Shown here piece after piece: positions 35,235-46,157 of a stretch of 64,000 nt of DNA (its first letter is position 1; each line of letters opens with the position of its first letter). The notes under the pieces are model-generated. The model made no database searches. It had not been told where the DNA came from and was given only the letters and a program-made list of their open reading frames with translations. Made by a program: the position numbers and the translations under genes. This DNA comes from Orientallactaga sibirica. Lineage: Eukaryota; Chordata; Mammalia; Rodentia; Dipodidae. Where the stretch lies: the NCBI GenBank assembly GCA_036365145.1, contig JAEOAD010000001.1, forward strand, positions 99,049,501 through 99,113,500, read 5' to 3'.

Positions 35235-36110
35235 AAAATAAAAAAGAAAAAATTGTGAGACATATAAAAAGACTTAAATAAAGGTGTATACCACAGTTAT
35301 GAATTGGAAAAATTAATATTGTGAAAATATCAGTTCTGTCAAAATGGATCTACTGATATAGCACAACCCCTTCAACATTCTGAACAGCACACTAAAATTT
35401 ATAGATATAATAGGAGTCTAACATTTCATAAAAGTATAAAGGATTTTTCATATATAAAATAATTTTTAAAAGAACTAGTTGGAGAAATTGCCCTGCCTGA
35501 CATCCATATTGCTGTAAACATACAGTAGAAAAAACGATAGTATATTTGCATTAAAACAGATATCTGAGCTGGAAGGATGGTTTGCCTGCAAAGCCAAAGG
35601 ACCCAGGTTTGATTCTCCAGGACCCACATTAGCCAGATGTACAAGGGGGCACATGCATCTGGAGTTTGTTTGCAGTGGCTGGAGGCCCTGGTGCGCCCAT
35701 TCTCTCCTCTCTCTCTCTCTCCCTCTTTCTCTGTCAAATCAATCAATCAATCAATCAAAACTAAAATATTTTTAAAAAACAGATACCTGAATAAATGGAT
35801 AGAATAATGAGACCAAGGAAGTGTGTATATATGTGTGAATTTTGCAGAAGTATCAGGTAATAAAAAAACCTTCTCATAAGATACAAAGGAACAATTGGAT
35901 ATTGGTGCTGAGGAGGAGGAAGGACAAAAGACATTTGATCTTTATAAAATGTATAAAAATTTCTCAAAAAAGATTATGTAACTTAACTAGAACCATGAAA
36001 TTTGAGGAAATTATCATACCAAATCTTCTCAATTGCTCAAATATCACTGTGTGATTAGATTGGACAAAAAAGCAAAAATCTGCAGACAAGAAAAGATTAA
36101 GTGAACTTTA
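35235..36110 (+). repeat. Ancient L1 (L1M-type) ORF2 3' part
   Basis: 'attggaaaaattaatattgt', 'aaaatttctcaaaaaagatta' and 'gaaacttaaagaaattt' follow the order of the C-terminal ORF2 region of old L1s. It is interrupted by the SINE at 35567-35776. This is probably the downstream continuation of the L1 starting at 29.86 kb. Confidence 0.55.
35567..35776 (+). mobile_element. ID-type SINE, head deletion
   Basis: 'gagctggaaggatgg' is joined directly to 'tttgcctgcaaagcc'. About 17 bp including most of the A-box region is missing compared with neighbours. The tail has CAAT units. The target duplication aacagatatctga / aacagatacctga lies at about 35555-35567 and 35778-35790. Confidence 0.9.
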
Positions 36111-36579
36111 TGAAACTTAAAGAAATTTACACTTTGTAAAATGTGTAAAAATTAGCATAGACCTGCCTCCTAGAAAGAGGGTAATGGCCATATTCAGAGG
36201 TTTGGTGTTCATAAGGAGTGAAAGCAGAGGCTTCCACATGCTTTCATTGTTCCTGTGGCTCTGTAATAGATTTCACAAATATATAACACCCTTTGGATTC
36301 TATTGTCCAATGCCCCACGATGCTCTTAAGACAGTGACCATTAGACCTGATAGGTATGCTCATTTCATCACATTTGGGAGGGATGAGAATTTAGAAACAG
36401 TATTTTGAAAGTAATGTTCATGAGGGTTTGATTACTACAAGGTGGAGGAGGGACATTCAAATCTTATAAGTTTGCAAACAGGAATATTGCTTTATTTTCA
36501 TTTAATTACTAACCTGCAATTATGCATATGTTGAAACCCAAGAAGATGAAAAGTTATGTTGAAAAATTCATTTACTTTG

Positions 36580-36720
36580 ACACTGTGCTATATCATTTAT
36601 ATTTAGTGCTTTATGTAATCTTTATGAAAAATGACAAAGCCCATGATAACCCTAGTTTAAAGAAATGAAAGCTGAGGTTTAGCTAGCATCACTTACCTGA
36701 AACATGTGTCTCCCTATGAG
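36580..36720 (+). repeat. MIR fragment
   Basis: 'tatttagtgctttatgtaatc', 'tgataaccctagtttaa' and 'gaaagctgaggtttagctagc' match the MIR core order. Pan-mammalian SINE, old. Confidence 0.5.
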
Positions 36721-36724
36721 CCAA

Positions 36725-37755
36725 TGGTGCCTTCATTCATTGTTGTTTTGTTCATTGTATCATGAAATTAGCTGATCTCACCCACATTCATTCCTAAATC
36801 AGCAATTAAAATCTGAACCCAGAGAATCATGTGTTAGCAGTAGTACAATGGAGTAGAACTCTATCACTCTTAGAAAGTTTCAAGGTCAGAAAATAAATCT
36901 ATTTCTCTTTGAAACATCTCTGGCAAATTGAAATCTCTGAAATATCTTTGATCATAGTATATAGCAAAATTAGTTAGCTAAGAGGGAAATTGAAAATATT
37001 TTAATTTAACTCCTTCCTGTGAAGATCTTCTGACATGTAAAATGTCTTGCCTGAAGCCAGATCAGAAGATTTAAGGATTAGTTTACCCAAATTCAAATTC
37101 TGTCTTCCTGTGATTACTCCTTCTGTGTACAGCACAGTGAATCTGAGCAGGTGAGCTGGGTGTCTTTCCTTACCTGACTCCAGCAGTGAGGAGGTAAAAG
37201 GCTTGGGCAGCTAGTCCGTAGGATCTCACAGTGAAGAGCAGGAGGTGGATGAACCAAAAAGCAAATATCGTTAGCATCAGATGTTGGATGGACAACTTAT
37301 TGATTTTCTTTTACTTTGGTCTCAATGCACGTAGGTAAATAACAGAACATGCTGTGAGAGCCAAGCTGGAGCCTGGCAACCTCAGGAAGTAGCACAGCCT
37401 TGGAGGGAAGGTTGACTTGGTGGCACACATGTCACGTTCCCCAGTCCCTCGTGGGTAGGTGACAGAAAGTAACTTATTTTGGTACTCTGTGAAGTGTTGC
37501 AAACACTACAGCTTCCTGCCTGTAGTTAGTTCTTTCTAATAGTCACAGCCTGTATAACAGAATGAGAAAACTTGGTCATTTCCTTCTTGGGAGGAGGTTA
37601 TATCAGGCATTTCCATTACTCTGTGGCAAATGGGGATTTATAAGCACAAATTGGTGGAGTACATAAAAAATGTCAATATTCTCCCTTGTCTGCAGTTCAC
37701 AAGGATGGCCAGAGACTATTGAAAGAAACCAATTCTAAGTGTATAAGGTCAGAGG
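36725..37755. other. No recognisable feature
   Basis: No repeat or exon recognised. A 63-codon minus frame at 37311-37502 has no known motif. Confidence 0.4.
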
Positions 37756-37756
37756 T

Positions 37757-37984
37757 CAGGATGGAGACATTACTCAGTGGTTAATCGCTCTTGCTTACAA
37801 ACTCTGATGGCCTGGGTTCAATTCCCTAATATCCATGTAAAGCCAGATGCACAAATTGGCACATACATCTGGAGTTACTTTGCAGTGGCAGGAGGACCTG
37901 GCTGCTTATACTCCCCCTCTTTGTGTCTGCCTCTTTCTCTCTCTGTCTCTCTTGTTTTCTCTCAAGTGAATAAAAATTTTAAAA
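37757..37984 (+). mobile_element. ID-type SINE
   Basis: Diverged head 'gatggagacattactcagtgg', B-box 'ggttcaattccc', CT-rich run. Approximate flanking duplication: gtcagaggtc / ctcagaggtc. Confidence 0.82.
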
Positions 37985-38113
37985 AGTGCTCAGAGGTCTT
38001 AACTTGCAGACCATGAGTTTGATTAAAGCACAGATCACAGTGCCCATCCAAATATTTTAGCATCTTATATCATTAGGCTCTATATGGTTTCTGGTGTTCC
38101 CATTCTCAGAAGC

Positions 38114-38115
<2 letters not shown>

Positions 38116-38166
<51 letters not shown>
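38116..38166. repeat. (TG)n microsatellite
   Basis: About 25 uninterrupted TG units. Confidence 0.97.
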
Positions 38167-38167
<1 letters not shown>

Positions 38168-38504
38168 TGAAGAAATGCATCAACCATGTACCTCACCAGG
38201 AAATTCAGGAGTAGCAGCAGAGGACTAGGAGAGGGTCAATGTCAAGTTAGTAGCAGGTGAGGAGGAATGAAAGACACTTAGTCTAGACACCAGCTGTAGC
38301 TGTGAGCGCTGGTTAATACCACAGATCTCCTTATCCATTTCATGAGGGGAAATAAAAGCTCATCCAAGAACTGCCAAATTACCAGTAAATCTAAGAGCCC
38401 AGGAGGTAGATGATTAAGATAGTGTTGGACTTTTTTGATCTAATCCTTCATTTCCCTGCTGATCCTGCCCACATCCAAGAACCCAAGAATCAAAGACTTT
38501 TTTT

Positions 38505-38531
38505 AAACTTTTTTTTTTTTTTATTAATTTT

Positions 38532-38562
<31 letters not shown>

Positions 38563-38777
38563 AGGAAGACAGAGATGGGTGCGGCAGCAGTGTCTCAGCT
38601 GCTGCGAACGACATCCAGATGTATGCACCCCCTTGTGGTTAAGGGCAGCATTGCGCCCTTGCATCACTTTGCATCTGGCTAAACGTGGGACCTGGAGATT
38701 GGAACCGCTGGAGATTGGAACCAGTGTTCTTAGGCTTAGCAGGCAGGCGCCTTAACCCCTAAGCCATCTCTCCAGCC
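38505..38777 (-). mobile_element. ID-type SINE, long variant
   Basis: Minus-strand copy longer than the others. It contains an extra segment ('cggcagcagtgtctcagctg' region, 38582-38612), the block 'ttgtggttaagggcagcattg', and a tandem duplication of a 16-17 bp unit (ggagattggaacc twice, 38694-38722). The target duplication aaagacttttttt / aaagacttttttatt lies at about 38491-38503 and 38779-38793. Confidence 0.85.
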
Positions 38778-39130
38778 CAAAGACTTTTTTATTCAGAGCA
38801 TGTTACTGCATGAAGAGACCACACCTGCCAGTTGAGTGGACCTCAACATCGATTCATTGACTTGGTGTGACTGAGCGAACCTGGGGCATCATTTGGGGTC
38901 TTTGTTTCTCCTGTTTCCAGCCAGATTTCTTCCTATACCTGATGCTACTTTCCTTCCTTTCCAAAAGTGTGAATTCTAAGAATTGCTGTCTGCCTTTGTG
39001 CTTACTGTTCCCTTCTGGATAAGTGAACCTGTCATCCTCTTTTTTCCCTTGCTCAACCCTGCATTCTTTCCTGTAGCTGCACATATATACCTTGGTTCAT
39101 TATTCTTTAACCTTTGATTTCTATCATATG

Positions 39131-39300
39131 GATTATGACTTGAAAGTAAAATGTGTCCCTTAGGCTCCTGAGCTTGAACATTTTGATTTCCAGACAGTGG
39201 TACTGCTTAGGAAGGCAGTTGAACCTTTAGAAGGTATAACTTTGCTGGGGAAAGTGGGCCATTGGGGTTGGATATTAAGGTTTGATACCCTGAATATGTT
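39131..39300 (+). repeat. Old MaLR/ORR1-like LTR fragment
   Basis: 'gacttgaaagtaaaatgtgtcc', 'gctcctgagcttgaac' and 'gggaaagtgggccattgggg' follow the order of an old MaLR LTR. It stops where the next LTR begins. Confidence 0.6.
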
Positions 39301-39306
39301 CAATGT

Positions 39307-39652
39307 TGTTGCAGTTAGCTTCTAATTACTGGCAGAAAACACCAAACTAAGAGCAGCTTGTGAGAGGAAAGGGTTTATTTTGGCTTATAGACTCAAGGGG
39401 AAGCTCCTTGATGACAGAGGGAAATGATGGCATGAGCAAAGGGTGGACATCACCTCTTGGCCAACATCAGGTGGGAAATAGCAGCAAGGAAGTGTGACAA
39501 ACATTGGCAAGGGGGGGCTGGCTATAATACCCATGAGTCCACCCCTAACAGTACACTGCATCTAGGAGGCTCCGATTGCCAGAGTGCCACCAGCTAGGGA
39601 CTTACAATTCAGGACACAGAAGTTTGTGGAGGAAATCTGAATCAAACCACCA
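39307..39652 (-). mobile_element. MaLR LTR, minus strand
   Basis: Reverse complement of the same LTR family as 63439-63788: 'tgttgcagttagcttc' at the left, 'ctaagagcagcttgtgagag', and 'gaatcaaaccacca' at the right. About 346 bp. It is joined on the right to its own internal sequence. Confidence 0.82.
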
Positions 39653-39862
39653 TATTCCACCCCTGGCCCCTATAAATAGCCATATATGATGTAAAATGCA
39701 ATGTATTTGGTTCAACTTTACAAGTACCATAGTTTTTATCAATCCCAATGATATTCAAACATTCCTATAGTCCAATGTCTTTTAACTGAGCCATAATATT
39801 GAAAAAAATATCCATGATGGCACAGAATAAATATTCACATTGCAAAAAATGGCTTTCGGTAT
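39653..39862 (-). mobile_element. MaLR internal fragment attached to the LTR
   Basis: Begins with the reversed polypurine tract (ccacccctggcccctataaa) and matches the reverse of 63281-63436 ('tcaatcccaatgatattc', 'aactgagccataatatt'). The insertion is therefore a 3' LTR with about 210 bp of internal sequence. The 5' LTR is absent. Confidence 0.72.
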
Positions 39863-39878
39863 AACAAAGAAAATTACG

Positions 39879-40099
39879 GGCTGGAAGGATTGCTTAGCGG
39901 TTAAGGCACATGCCTGCAGAGCCTAAGGACCCTGGTTAAATTCTCCAAGTCCCACATAAGCCAGGTACACATGGTGGCACATGCATCTAAAGTTCATTTG
40001 CAGTGGCTAGAAGCCTGATGTGTCCATTTTCACTTTCTCGCTGTGTCTCTCTCTCCCTCTGTCTCTAATTAATAAATAAAAATAAATTTTTAAACAAAA
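39879..40099 (+). mobile_element. ID-type SINE
   Basis: Head 'gggctggaaggattgcttagc', CT-rich run, AATAAATAAA tail. The target duplication aagaaaatt lies at about 39869-39877 and 40102-40110. Confidence 0.88.
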
Positions 40100-40429
40100 A
40101 AAGAAAATTGAACCAATATAAGATTTTAAACAAACAGGGCAACATTAAATTCTGCAGCTCCACTTCCAATAATTCCAATCAGTGACAAATCTTCCCTCCC
40201 TGATAATACTAACCAGTGACAAGTCTCTAGAGTTTCACCCCCACCCCCTCTAGCGAGGCTACTCACTTCAAGAAAACTACATCTTGTTCAGCAAGCTCCT
40301 TTGGGCAGCCATATCATAGTACTGGCATCTCCATTGGGTCTCCACTGCAACTCATGGCTCATCCTCATGATACCATTGGGCTTCTGTGCAGGTAATCCAA
40401 CAAGCCTGCTTCCCTGAACCTTGTGTTTC

Positions 40430-40682
40430 TGTTTTTTGTTGTTGTTGTTAATTATTGTTATTTTATTCATATTTTTGCAAGCCTGGCTTACCAGTGATCT
40501 CTGGTGATTCTCCATCCTGCACAACATGCTTCTTCACAGGACTGGAATTAAAGGCACACATGGCCACACCTGGGTTTTGTTTTTTATGTGAGTGTGAGGG
40601 GTCAAATTAAGGCCCTCTTAAGCTTTCTCAGGCCCTGATGCTTACAGGTAATTGCTCTTACCAGCTGAACATAGCTCCAGTG
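40430..40682 (-). repeat. Old B4-like SINE
   Basis: Minus orientation: 'ggactggaattaaaggcaca' (B1-like part), then 'gtcaaattaaggccctctta' and 'ttaccagctgaacatagctcc' (ID-like head). This composition is typical of rodent B4. Diverged. Confidence 0.5.
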
Positions 40683-40802
40683 CTATGTTCACCTTCTCTG
40701 TATTTCAAATGTATCATGCAACTAGTTTCTGATTTTAATTAGTCTCATGATTAATTTAGGTATAAAATTGCTATGTTTTTTTCCCTAAAGTTACTGCATG
40801 TG

Positions 40803-40804
<2 letters not shown>

Positions 40805-40836
<32 letters not shown>
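40805..40836. repeat. (CA)n microsatellite
   Basis: About 15 CA units followed by a few CAC units. Confidence 0.95.
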
Positions 40837-40837
<1 letters not shown>

Positions 40838-40892
40838 ACCACCACCACTTCTGGATACTCTTAACCTATTGTTTTCTTTGATTTTTAAAATT

Positions 40893-41117
40893 TGTGGGGC
40901 TGGAGAGATGGCTTAGAAGCGGTTAAGGAACCTGCCTCCCAAGCCTAAGAACCTGGTTCCAATCTCCAGGTCCCACATTTAGCCAGATGCAAAGTGACTC
41001 AAGGACATAATGCCACAAGGGGGCGCATGAATCTGGATTTCGTTCGCAGCGGCTGAAAGGCTGCTGGCATGCCCATCTCTACCCCCCCCCCCCGTGTCTC
41101 TCCAAAATAATAAAAAA
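40893..41117 (+). mobile_element. ID-type SINE, long variant with poly-C
   Basis: Head 'ggggctggagagatggcttag'. It has the extra block 'gcaaagtgactcaaggacat' also seen reversed in the 38.5 kb copy. The usual CT-run is replaced by about 14 C residues (41083-41094). A-run tail. Confidence 0.85.
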
Positions 41118-41129
41118 AAATTGTGTATG

Positions 41130-41286
41130 AAGCCCAGCCTGGTGGCACACACCTTTAATCCCAGCACTCAGGAAGCAGAGGTAGGAAGATTACTGTGAGT
41201 TCCAGGTCACCCTGAGAATATAGAGTGAATTCTGGGTCATCCTGGGTTAGAGTGAGACCCTGCTTCGAACCCCCCTGCACCCACCA
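41130..41286 (+). mobile_element. B1-type SINE
   Basis: B1 body ('gcccagcctggtggcacaca', 'aatcccagcactcaggaagc'). Its target duplication aaaattgtgtatg lies at about 41117-41129 and 41287-41299, so it landed in the A-tail of the SINE just upstream. Confidence 0.9.
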
Positions 41287-41299
41287 AAAATTGTGTATG

Positions 41300-42178
41300 G
41301 ATGGAATAGCTGTAGGTTTATTTATTTATTTTTTTTTATTACATGAGGTTTTTAGAGTTTATTGAGTCTTACCAGTTAGAAAAGATATGATATTCCTTAA
41401 TATAATTTATTTGTATACATTTTCATATATTATTCTTTGCTAATATTTTCTCTTCTTCCCTATACATTCTTGAATATATTCATTGTGATTCTTTTAAACT
41501 TATTATCTGAAACAGACCAGTCCCTTTAACAATTTCCACCATAAGTTTTTTCCCCTGATATCATGTTTGTTATTCTTCATTTTTCCTACAAAGCACCATA
41601 TATTGCTTTATGATAGTCTTAAGAATGAAAAGCCAAGGAACTTAATGTTTTCATACCAAAACACTTAAATTTCCTTGTCAAACAGGTAGTGTTGGAGCCA
41701 ACAAGCTTAATTCTCTCAAGATTTGTTTCAGGTTCTGTTGATCTATTTCACTTTGGTTTGTTCCTAGTGAAATATCCTCACACTTTGGGTGTGCTTACTT
41801 AAAGAAATAGTCTTGAAAGCTCATTAATGCTTACCTTATCCAATTTTACAAAGCTTAATTATAGGTTATGATTAATTTCTGGTACTTCCTTCCATTGATA
41901 TTACCTTTATTTTTTTATCTATTTATCCATCAATCTTTCTATTTACTTACCTATTGGCAATTAATAATGTATCATTTTGCTTAGATCACCTATTTTTCTT
42001 TTCATACTTAGCCTCATTTTAAACTTGAAGTTATTAGTTAAATGTATTATTCAAGTTTTTTCTACCTTGACCTCCATGGAAACAATTAAAAAATTTTTCT
42101 CTCTCCTTTCTTGCTCTCTCTCTCTCTTTATTTCTCTATGTCTCCTTTTATCTCTCTTTCCTCTACCCTCCCAAATTC
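41300..42178. other. No recognisable feature
   Basis: AT-rich DNA, no repeat family named. Confidence 0.4.
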
Positions 42179-43074
42179 TTTTTTTTGTTTTTTTTTAATT
42201 ATTATTTTTTATTGACAACTTCTATACTTACATACAAAAAACACCTGATATTTCCCTCCCCTCCCCCCATTCCAATTTAGAACTCCAATCTCCATCATAC
42301 CCCCTCCCTCTCTCCATTAGTCTCTCTTTTAATTTGATGTCTTCATCTTTTTCTTCTATTTTTAGGGTCTTGCGGAGGTATTGCTAGGCACTGCAAGGTC
42401 ATGGATATCAAGGCCAATTTCTGTCTGGGCAGTTGCATTGTAAGAAGTAATACTCTTCCTTTGGCTCTTCCATTCTATCCCCCCCCCTCTTCCGCAATGG
42501 TCCCTGAGCCTTGGAGGGTGTGACAGAGGTGTTTTAGTGCTGGACACTCCTCCATCCCTTCTTCTCAGAACTATGTTGCCTTTTGGGTCATCCCAGTGGT
42601 CATCACCATCTGAAAAGAGAAGCTTCTCTAACCAGAAGTGAGAGCAGCATTAATATATGAATAGGAACATTAAGTGTAGTACTTTCAGGGCAGCTTGGTG
42701 GGAATAATATATACATTTAGTCAGACAAAAGCAGGCTTTATACTGCTAAGGCTCATGACCTCACCTTCCATAGACTTTTGCTTAGGTTTTTCAGTACCAG
42801 GTATGTATTCCCTCCTGTAGAGAGGGCCTTCAGTCCAATTATGGAGCAGTTGGTTACTCCAAGAGTAGACATGCCACTATTGCAACCATTCAGTCATTGG
42901 GCCTGTCTGGCCAAACTTGAATATTCAGCATCCACTGTTTCCATTGCTGATGACTTTTGTCTCCCACATGGCTGCATGCAGTGTAGCTTTTTCCAGCTTT
43001 CAGTTGGCTGGTCTACAGGGAGAAGGTTTTCTGCTCAGCACCAGCTTGATTTCTCAGTGACCTTGCCTCTCAGC
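42179..43074 (-). mobile_element. L1 3' end, minus strand: left arm of inverted pair
   Basis: Begins with a poly-T tail (42179-42212). The reverse complement ends 'gtaagtatagaagttgtcaa' plus poly-A, and carries 'gcaatacctccgcaagaccc', 'ggccttgatatccatgacc' and 'ggctcagggaccattgcgga'. These are features of a rodent L1 3' region. It aligns over nearly its full length with the right arm at 43597-44467 in opposite orientation, at roughly 85% identity by eye. Confidence 0.8.
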
Positions 43075-43596
43075 CACTCTTCTTATGCCCTAGATACATG
43101 TTGTCACAATTACTAGCAAACATTCTTTGTTCCAGTCAGTGTGGAAAACTTAATCAGGCTCAGCTACTTTTGCTTTTGTCCCAAACTAGGCTCTTATCAG
43201 ATTTGGTTAATTTCCATAATTCAACATTGAGTATTGATTCTCCTTTTAGTGTAAATCCCTTAGACTTATGGGTTTATCAGGCTTCCTGGGCTTTTGTTGG
43301 GCTCACTGTCATCTAATTCATACACTTTCCCATAGCACCTTCCTGGATAATCATTGGGATGGTTGAGAGGTGGGATGGAATCAGACAGGTGTGACTTAAG
43401 GAAGTCACTGACAATAAACGTCAATCATACACTCTTAACTCTTTCCAGTGGCCCATCAAAGGGATATGACTATGAGCAAAACCCTGGCCTGTGTGAATGT
43501 GATCCTCTGATATGTAGTTAACTTATTGAAAAAATCACTTATCTCATCTAAAACAAAAGCTACTAGTAAGGCCTTATTGCTCAAGATTTCACTTGC
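43075..43596. other. Spacer of the inverted L1 pair
   Basis: About 522 bp that does not pair between the arms. It may be further upstream L1 sequence of one copy, but I cannot show it. Confidence 0.45.
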
Positions 43597-44467
43597 CTGA
43601 GCAGCAAGGTCACTGAGAAATCAAGCTGGTGCTGAGCAGAAAATCTTCTCCTTGTAAGACCAGCCAACTGAAAGTTGGAAAAAGCTGCACTGCATGCAGA
43701 CGTATGGGAGACAGAAGTCATCAGCGGTGAAACAATGGACACTGGAAATCTCAAGTTTGGCCAAACAGGCCAAATGACTGAACGGGTGCAATATTGGCAT
43801 GTCTGTTCTGGGGGGAAACCAACTGCTCTCTAATTGGACTGAGGACCCACTCTATGGGAGGTAATGCATGCCTGGTACTAAAAAACCTAACCAAAAGACT
43901 ATGGCAGGGGAGGTCGTGAGACTCAGGCATAGAAAGCCTGCTCTTATCTGGCTAAATGTATATATTATTCCCACCAAACTGCCCTGAAAGCACTACACTT
44001 AATGTTCATATTCATATATTAATGCTACTCTAACTTCTGGTTAAGGAAGCTTCTCTTTTTAGATAATGATGACCATTGGGATGACCCAAAAGGCAACAGA
44101 GTGCTGAGAAGAAGGGACGGAGGAGTGTCCAGCACTGAAACATCTCTGTCACACCAACCAAGGCTCAGGGTCCATTGCAGAAGAGATGGTGGAAAGAATG
44201 TAAGAGCCAAAGGAAGGATACAACTCCTTAAAAAGCAAATGTCCAGGCAGAAATTGGCCTCGATATCTATGACCTTGCAGTGCCTAGCAATATGTTCACA
44301 AGACCCTCATAATGGGAGAAAAAGATGATGACATCAAATTAAAAGAGACTAATGGAGAGAGGAAGGTGACATGATGGAGAGTGGCGTTCTAAAGGGGAAT
44401 GAGGGGAGGGGAGAGAAACATCATGGTTTATTGTCTGTAAGTACAGAAGTTGTCAATTAAAAAAAAA
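43597..44467 (+). mobile_element. L1 3' end, plus strand: right arm of inverted pair
   Basis: Starts 'gagcagcaaggtcactgaga' and ends 'gtacagaagttgtcaatt' with a poly-A tail at 44458-44467. It is the inverted counterpart of 42179-43074, with about 520 bp between the arms. Both poly-A tails face outward, so the two copies are head to head. No long reading frame. Confidence 0.8.
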
Positions 44468-44489
44468 GCTACTGGTTTGGGTCAGACTG

Positions 44490-44655
44490 GCTGACTAGCA
44501 AGCACCAATGAGTCTCCTGTCTCTATTCACCACACAATTAGGATTGCAGGTGTGTGTTATCATGTCCAGTTGTTTATATGGGTGCTGGGAAATCGAACTC
44601 AGGGCGAATCAGTCCCTCTCCAGCCTTACCCACTGAGCCATCTTCCCAACCGATT
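44490..44655 (-). repeat. B4/RSINE-like SINE
   Basis: Minus orientation: 'aggattgcaggtgtgtgtta' then 'gctgggaaatcgaactcagg' and 'cccactgagccatcttccc'. This is the reversed order of a rodent composite ID-B1 SINE. Confidence 0.6.
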
Positions 44656-45060
44656 ACTCTCTACTTCCATAGGTTACAACAACCTTTTACGATTCCTCAG
44701 TTGAGACCAGTTGGTATGTCTCGCTGTGTCTTTATTGTTTTGCTTAGCATAATATTCTCTAGATTAATCCATGTTGTTGAAAATGACAGATTTCTCTGAT
44801 TTTTGATGGTGGGACTATCAGTTCACTGTGTGCAGAGATGACATGTAAAAGCCCATTAAGTTGCTGATGGACAACCTTTAGTACAGTCCATATCTTGGCT
44901 CCTGTGAATAATGCTACAGTGAACATGGAAATGCAAATTACTCTTCTGAATACTGATTTTAGTTCTTTTAACTGCCAGATCATCTGCTAATTCCACTATT
45001 ACTTTTCTGTGGAATCTCTATCATGTTTTTTTTTTTAAACAGCTATTCTAATGCACAGTA
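44656..45060 (-). repeat. Ancient L1 (L1M-type) 3' fragment
   Basis: 'tttgcttagcataatattctc', 'atccatgttgttgaaaatgac', 'ttgctgatggacaacc' and 'ccatatcttggctcctgtga' (each a local match) are the well-known antisense order of an old mammalian L1 3' region. Decayed. Confidence 0.68.
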
Positions 45061-45249
45061 TCGTCTGCAGCGTAGAAGTGTAGAAGCATTCCTTTTCCTC
45101 CATGTGGATTAATTAAATATTGGGTCAGAGTGATGTGAAGTCCTTCAGCTAAAGAGCTGGATGAGGAGTTCTTGGCCAGACTCCTGGGAAGGGAACTACA
45201 GAGGACTCCTCCTTGGAAGACTGGATAGAGGATCCTGGCCCACTGTTTT

Positions 45250-45381
45250 TCCTTCCTTCCTTCCTTCCTTCCTTCCTTCCTTCCTTCCTTCCTTCCTCCC
45301 TCCCTCCCTCCCTCCCTTCCTTCCTTCTTTCCTTCCTTTCTTCTTTCTTTTTTCTTTCTTCTTTTCTCTTCTTTTCTTTTC

Positions 45382-45412
<31 letters not shown>

Positions 45413-45460
45413 CTTTCTTTTCTTTTCTCCTTCTCCTTCTCCTTCTCCTTCTCCTTCTCC

Positions 45461-45490
<30 letters not shown>
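45250..45490 (-). repeat. 240 bp polypyrimidine tract (expanded SINE tail)
   Basis: Blocks of TTCC, CCCT, TTCTTT, CTTTT, CTTCTC and CTT units follow one another with no purine except at the margins. It adjoins the poly-T end of the B1 at 45491-45635. A shared flank, ctggcccactgttttt / ctggcccattattttt, lies left of the tract (about 45234-45249) and right of the B1 (about 45637-45652). The whole tract is therefore the expanded A-tail of that minus-strand B1. Long frames on both strands here are low-complexity artefacts. Confidence 0.88.
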
Positions 45491-45492
<2 letters not shown>

Positions 45493-45635
45493 TTGTTTTG
45501 AGGCAGGGTCTCACTCTAGCTCAGGCTGACCTAGAATTCACTTTGTAGTCTCAGAGTGGCCTTGAACTCACTGTCATCCTCCTACCTCTGCCTTCCAAGT
45601 GCTGGGATTAAAAGTGTGTGCCACCACACCCAGCT
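45491..45635 (-). mobile_element. B1-type SINE
   Basis: Minus-strand B1 ('gaggcagggtctcactctag', 'aagtgctgggattaaaagtg', 'gccaccacacccagct'). Its tail is the polypyrimidine tract to its left. Confidence 0.92.
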
Positions 45636-46157
45636 CCTGGCCCATTATTTTTGACAGCTGCTTCCTCAAGAGAAATGCAGCGTATTAACTGAATAGTATA
45701 GAAGTCTTATTTAGCGAGACCAGTTCCCCCCAGGAGGACTATCACATAACCATTGGTCAGGCCTGAACGATTACTTGGAATTTTGGTTTGGAGTCATACT
45801 TCCTTGCTGGGATGTATTACAAAACAAACAAAGTAACTAACTAAATGACTAACAAAGGAATATATAAACAAATGTTAGAGTAATTGCTACAATATATTGC
45901 AGTCAGAAAATATATGCTTTCTTATGGGGAAAACAACATTACTCAATATTGTTGATAGAAATGACAATGAAAATGATAGGAAATGGTATATAAGTAAGTA
46001 TATTTCTCATGAAACATTATACACTAACCTTCTGGCTGTAACTTGTATAGAATCTCTACAGAATAAGCAGCTGGCCAGGGAAGAGTACTTGGGGCCTACA
46101 ATGGAAGTAAAGAAATTTGTATGTGATTTTTGAGTTGATCCTTTTTGTTCTTTAATT

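Noticed and set aside
39302..39870. Search for a 5 bp target duplication around the reversed MaLR LTR plus internal piece
   Set aside because: The left flank is aatgt, but I could not place a matching copy at the uncertain right edge, so none is claimed.
45149..45548. Frames of 111-122 codons on both strands
   Set aside because: Low-complexity translation of the polypyrimidine tract (runs of Lys/Glu/Arg or Phe/Leu/Ser/Pro).
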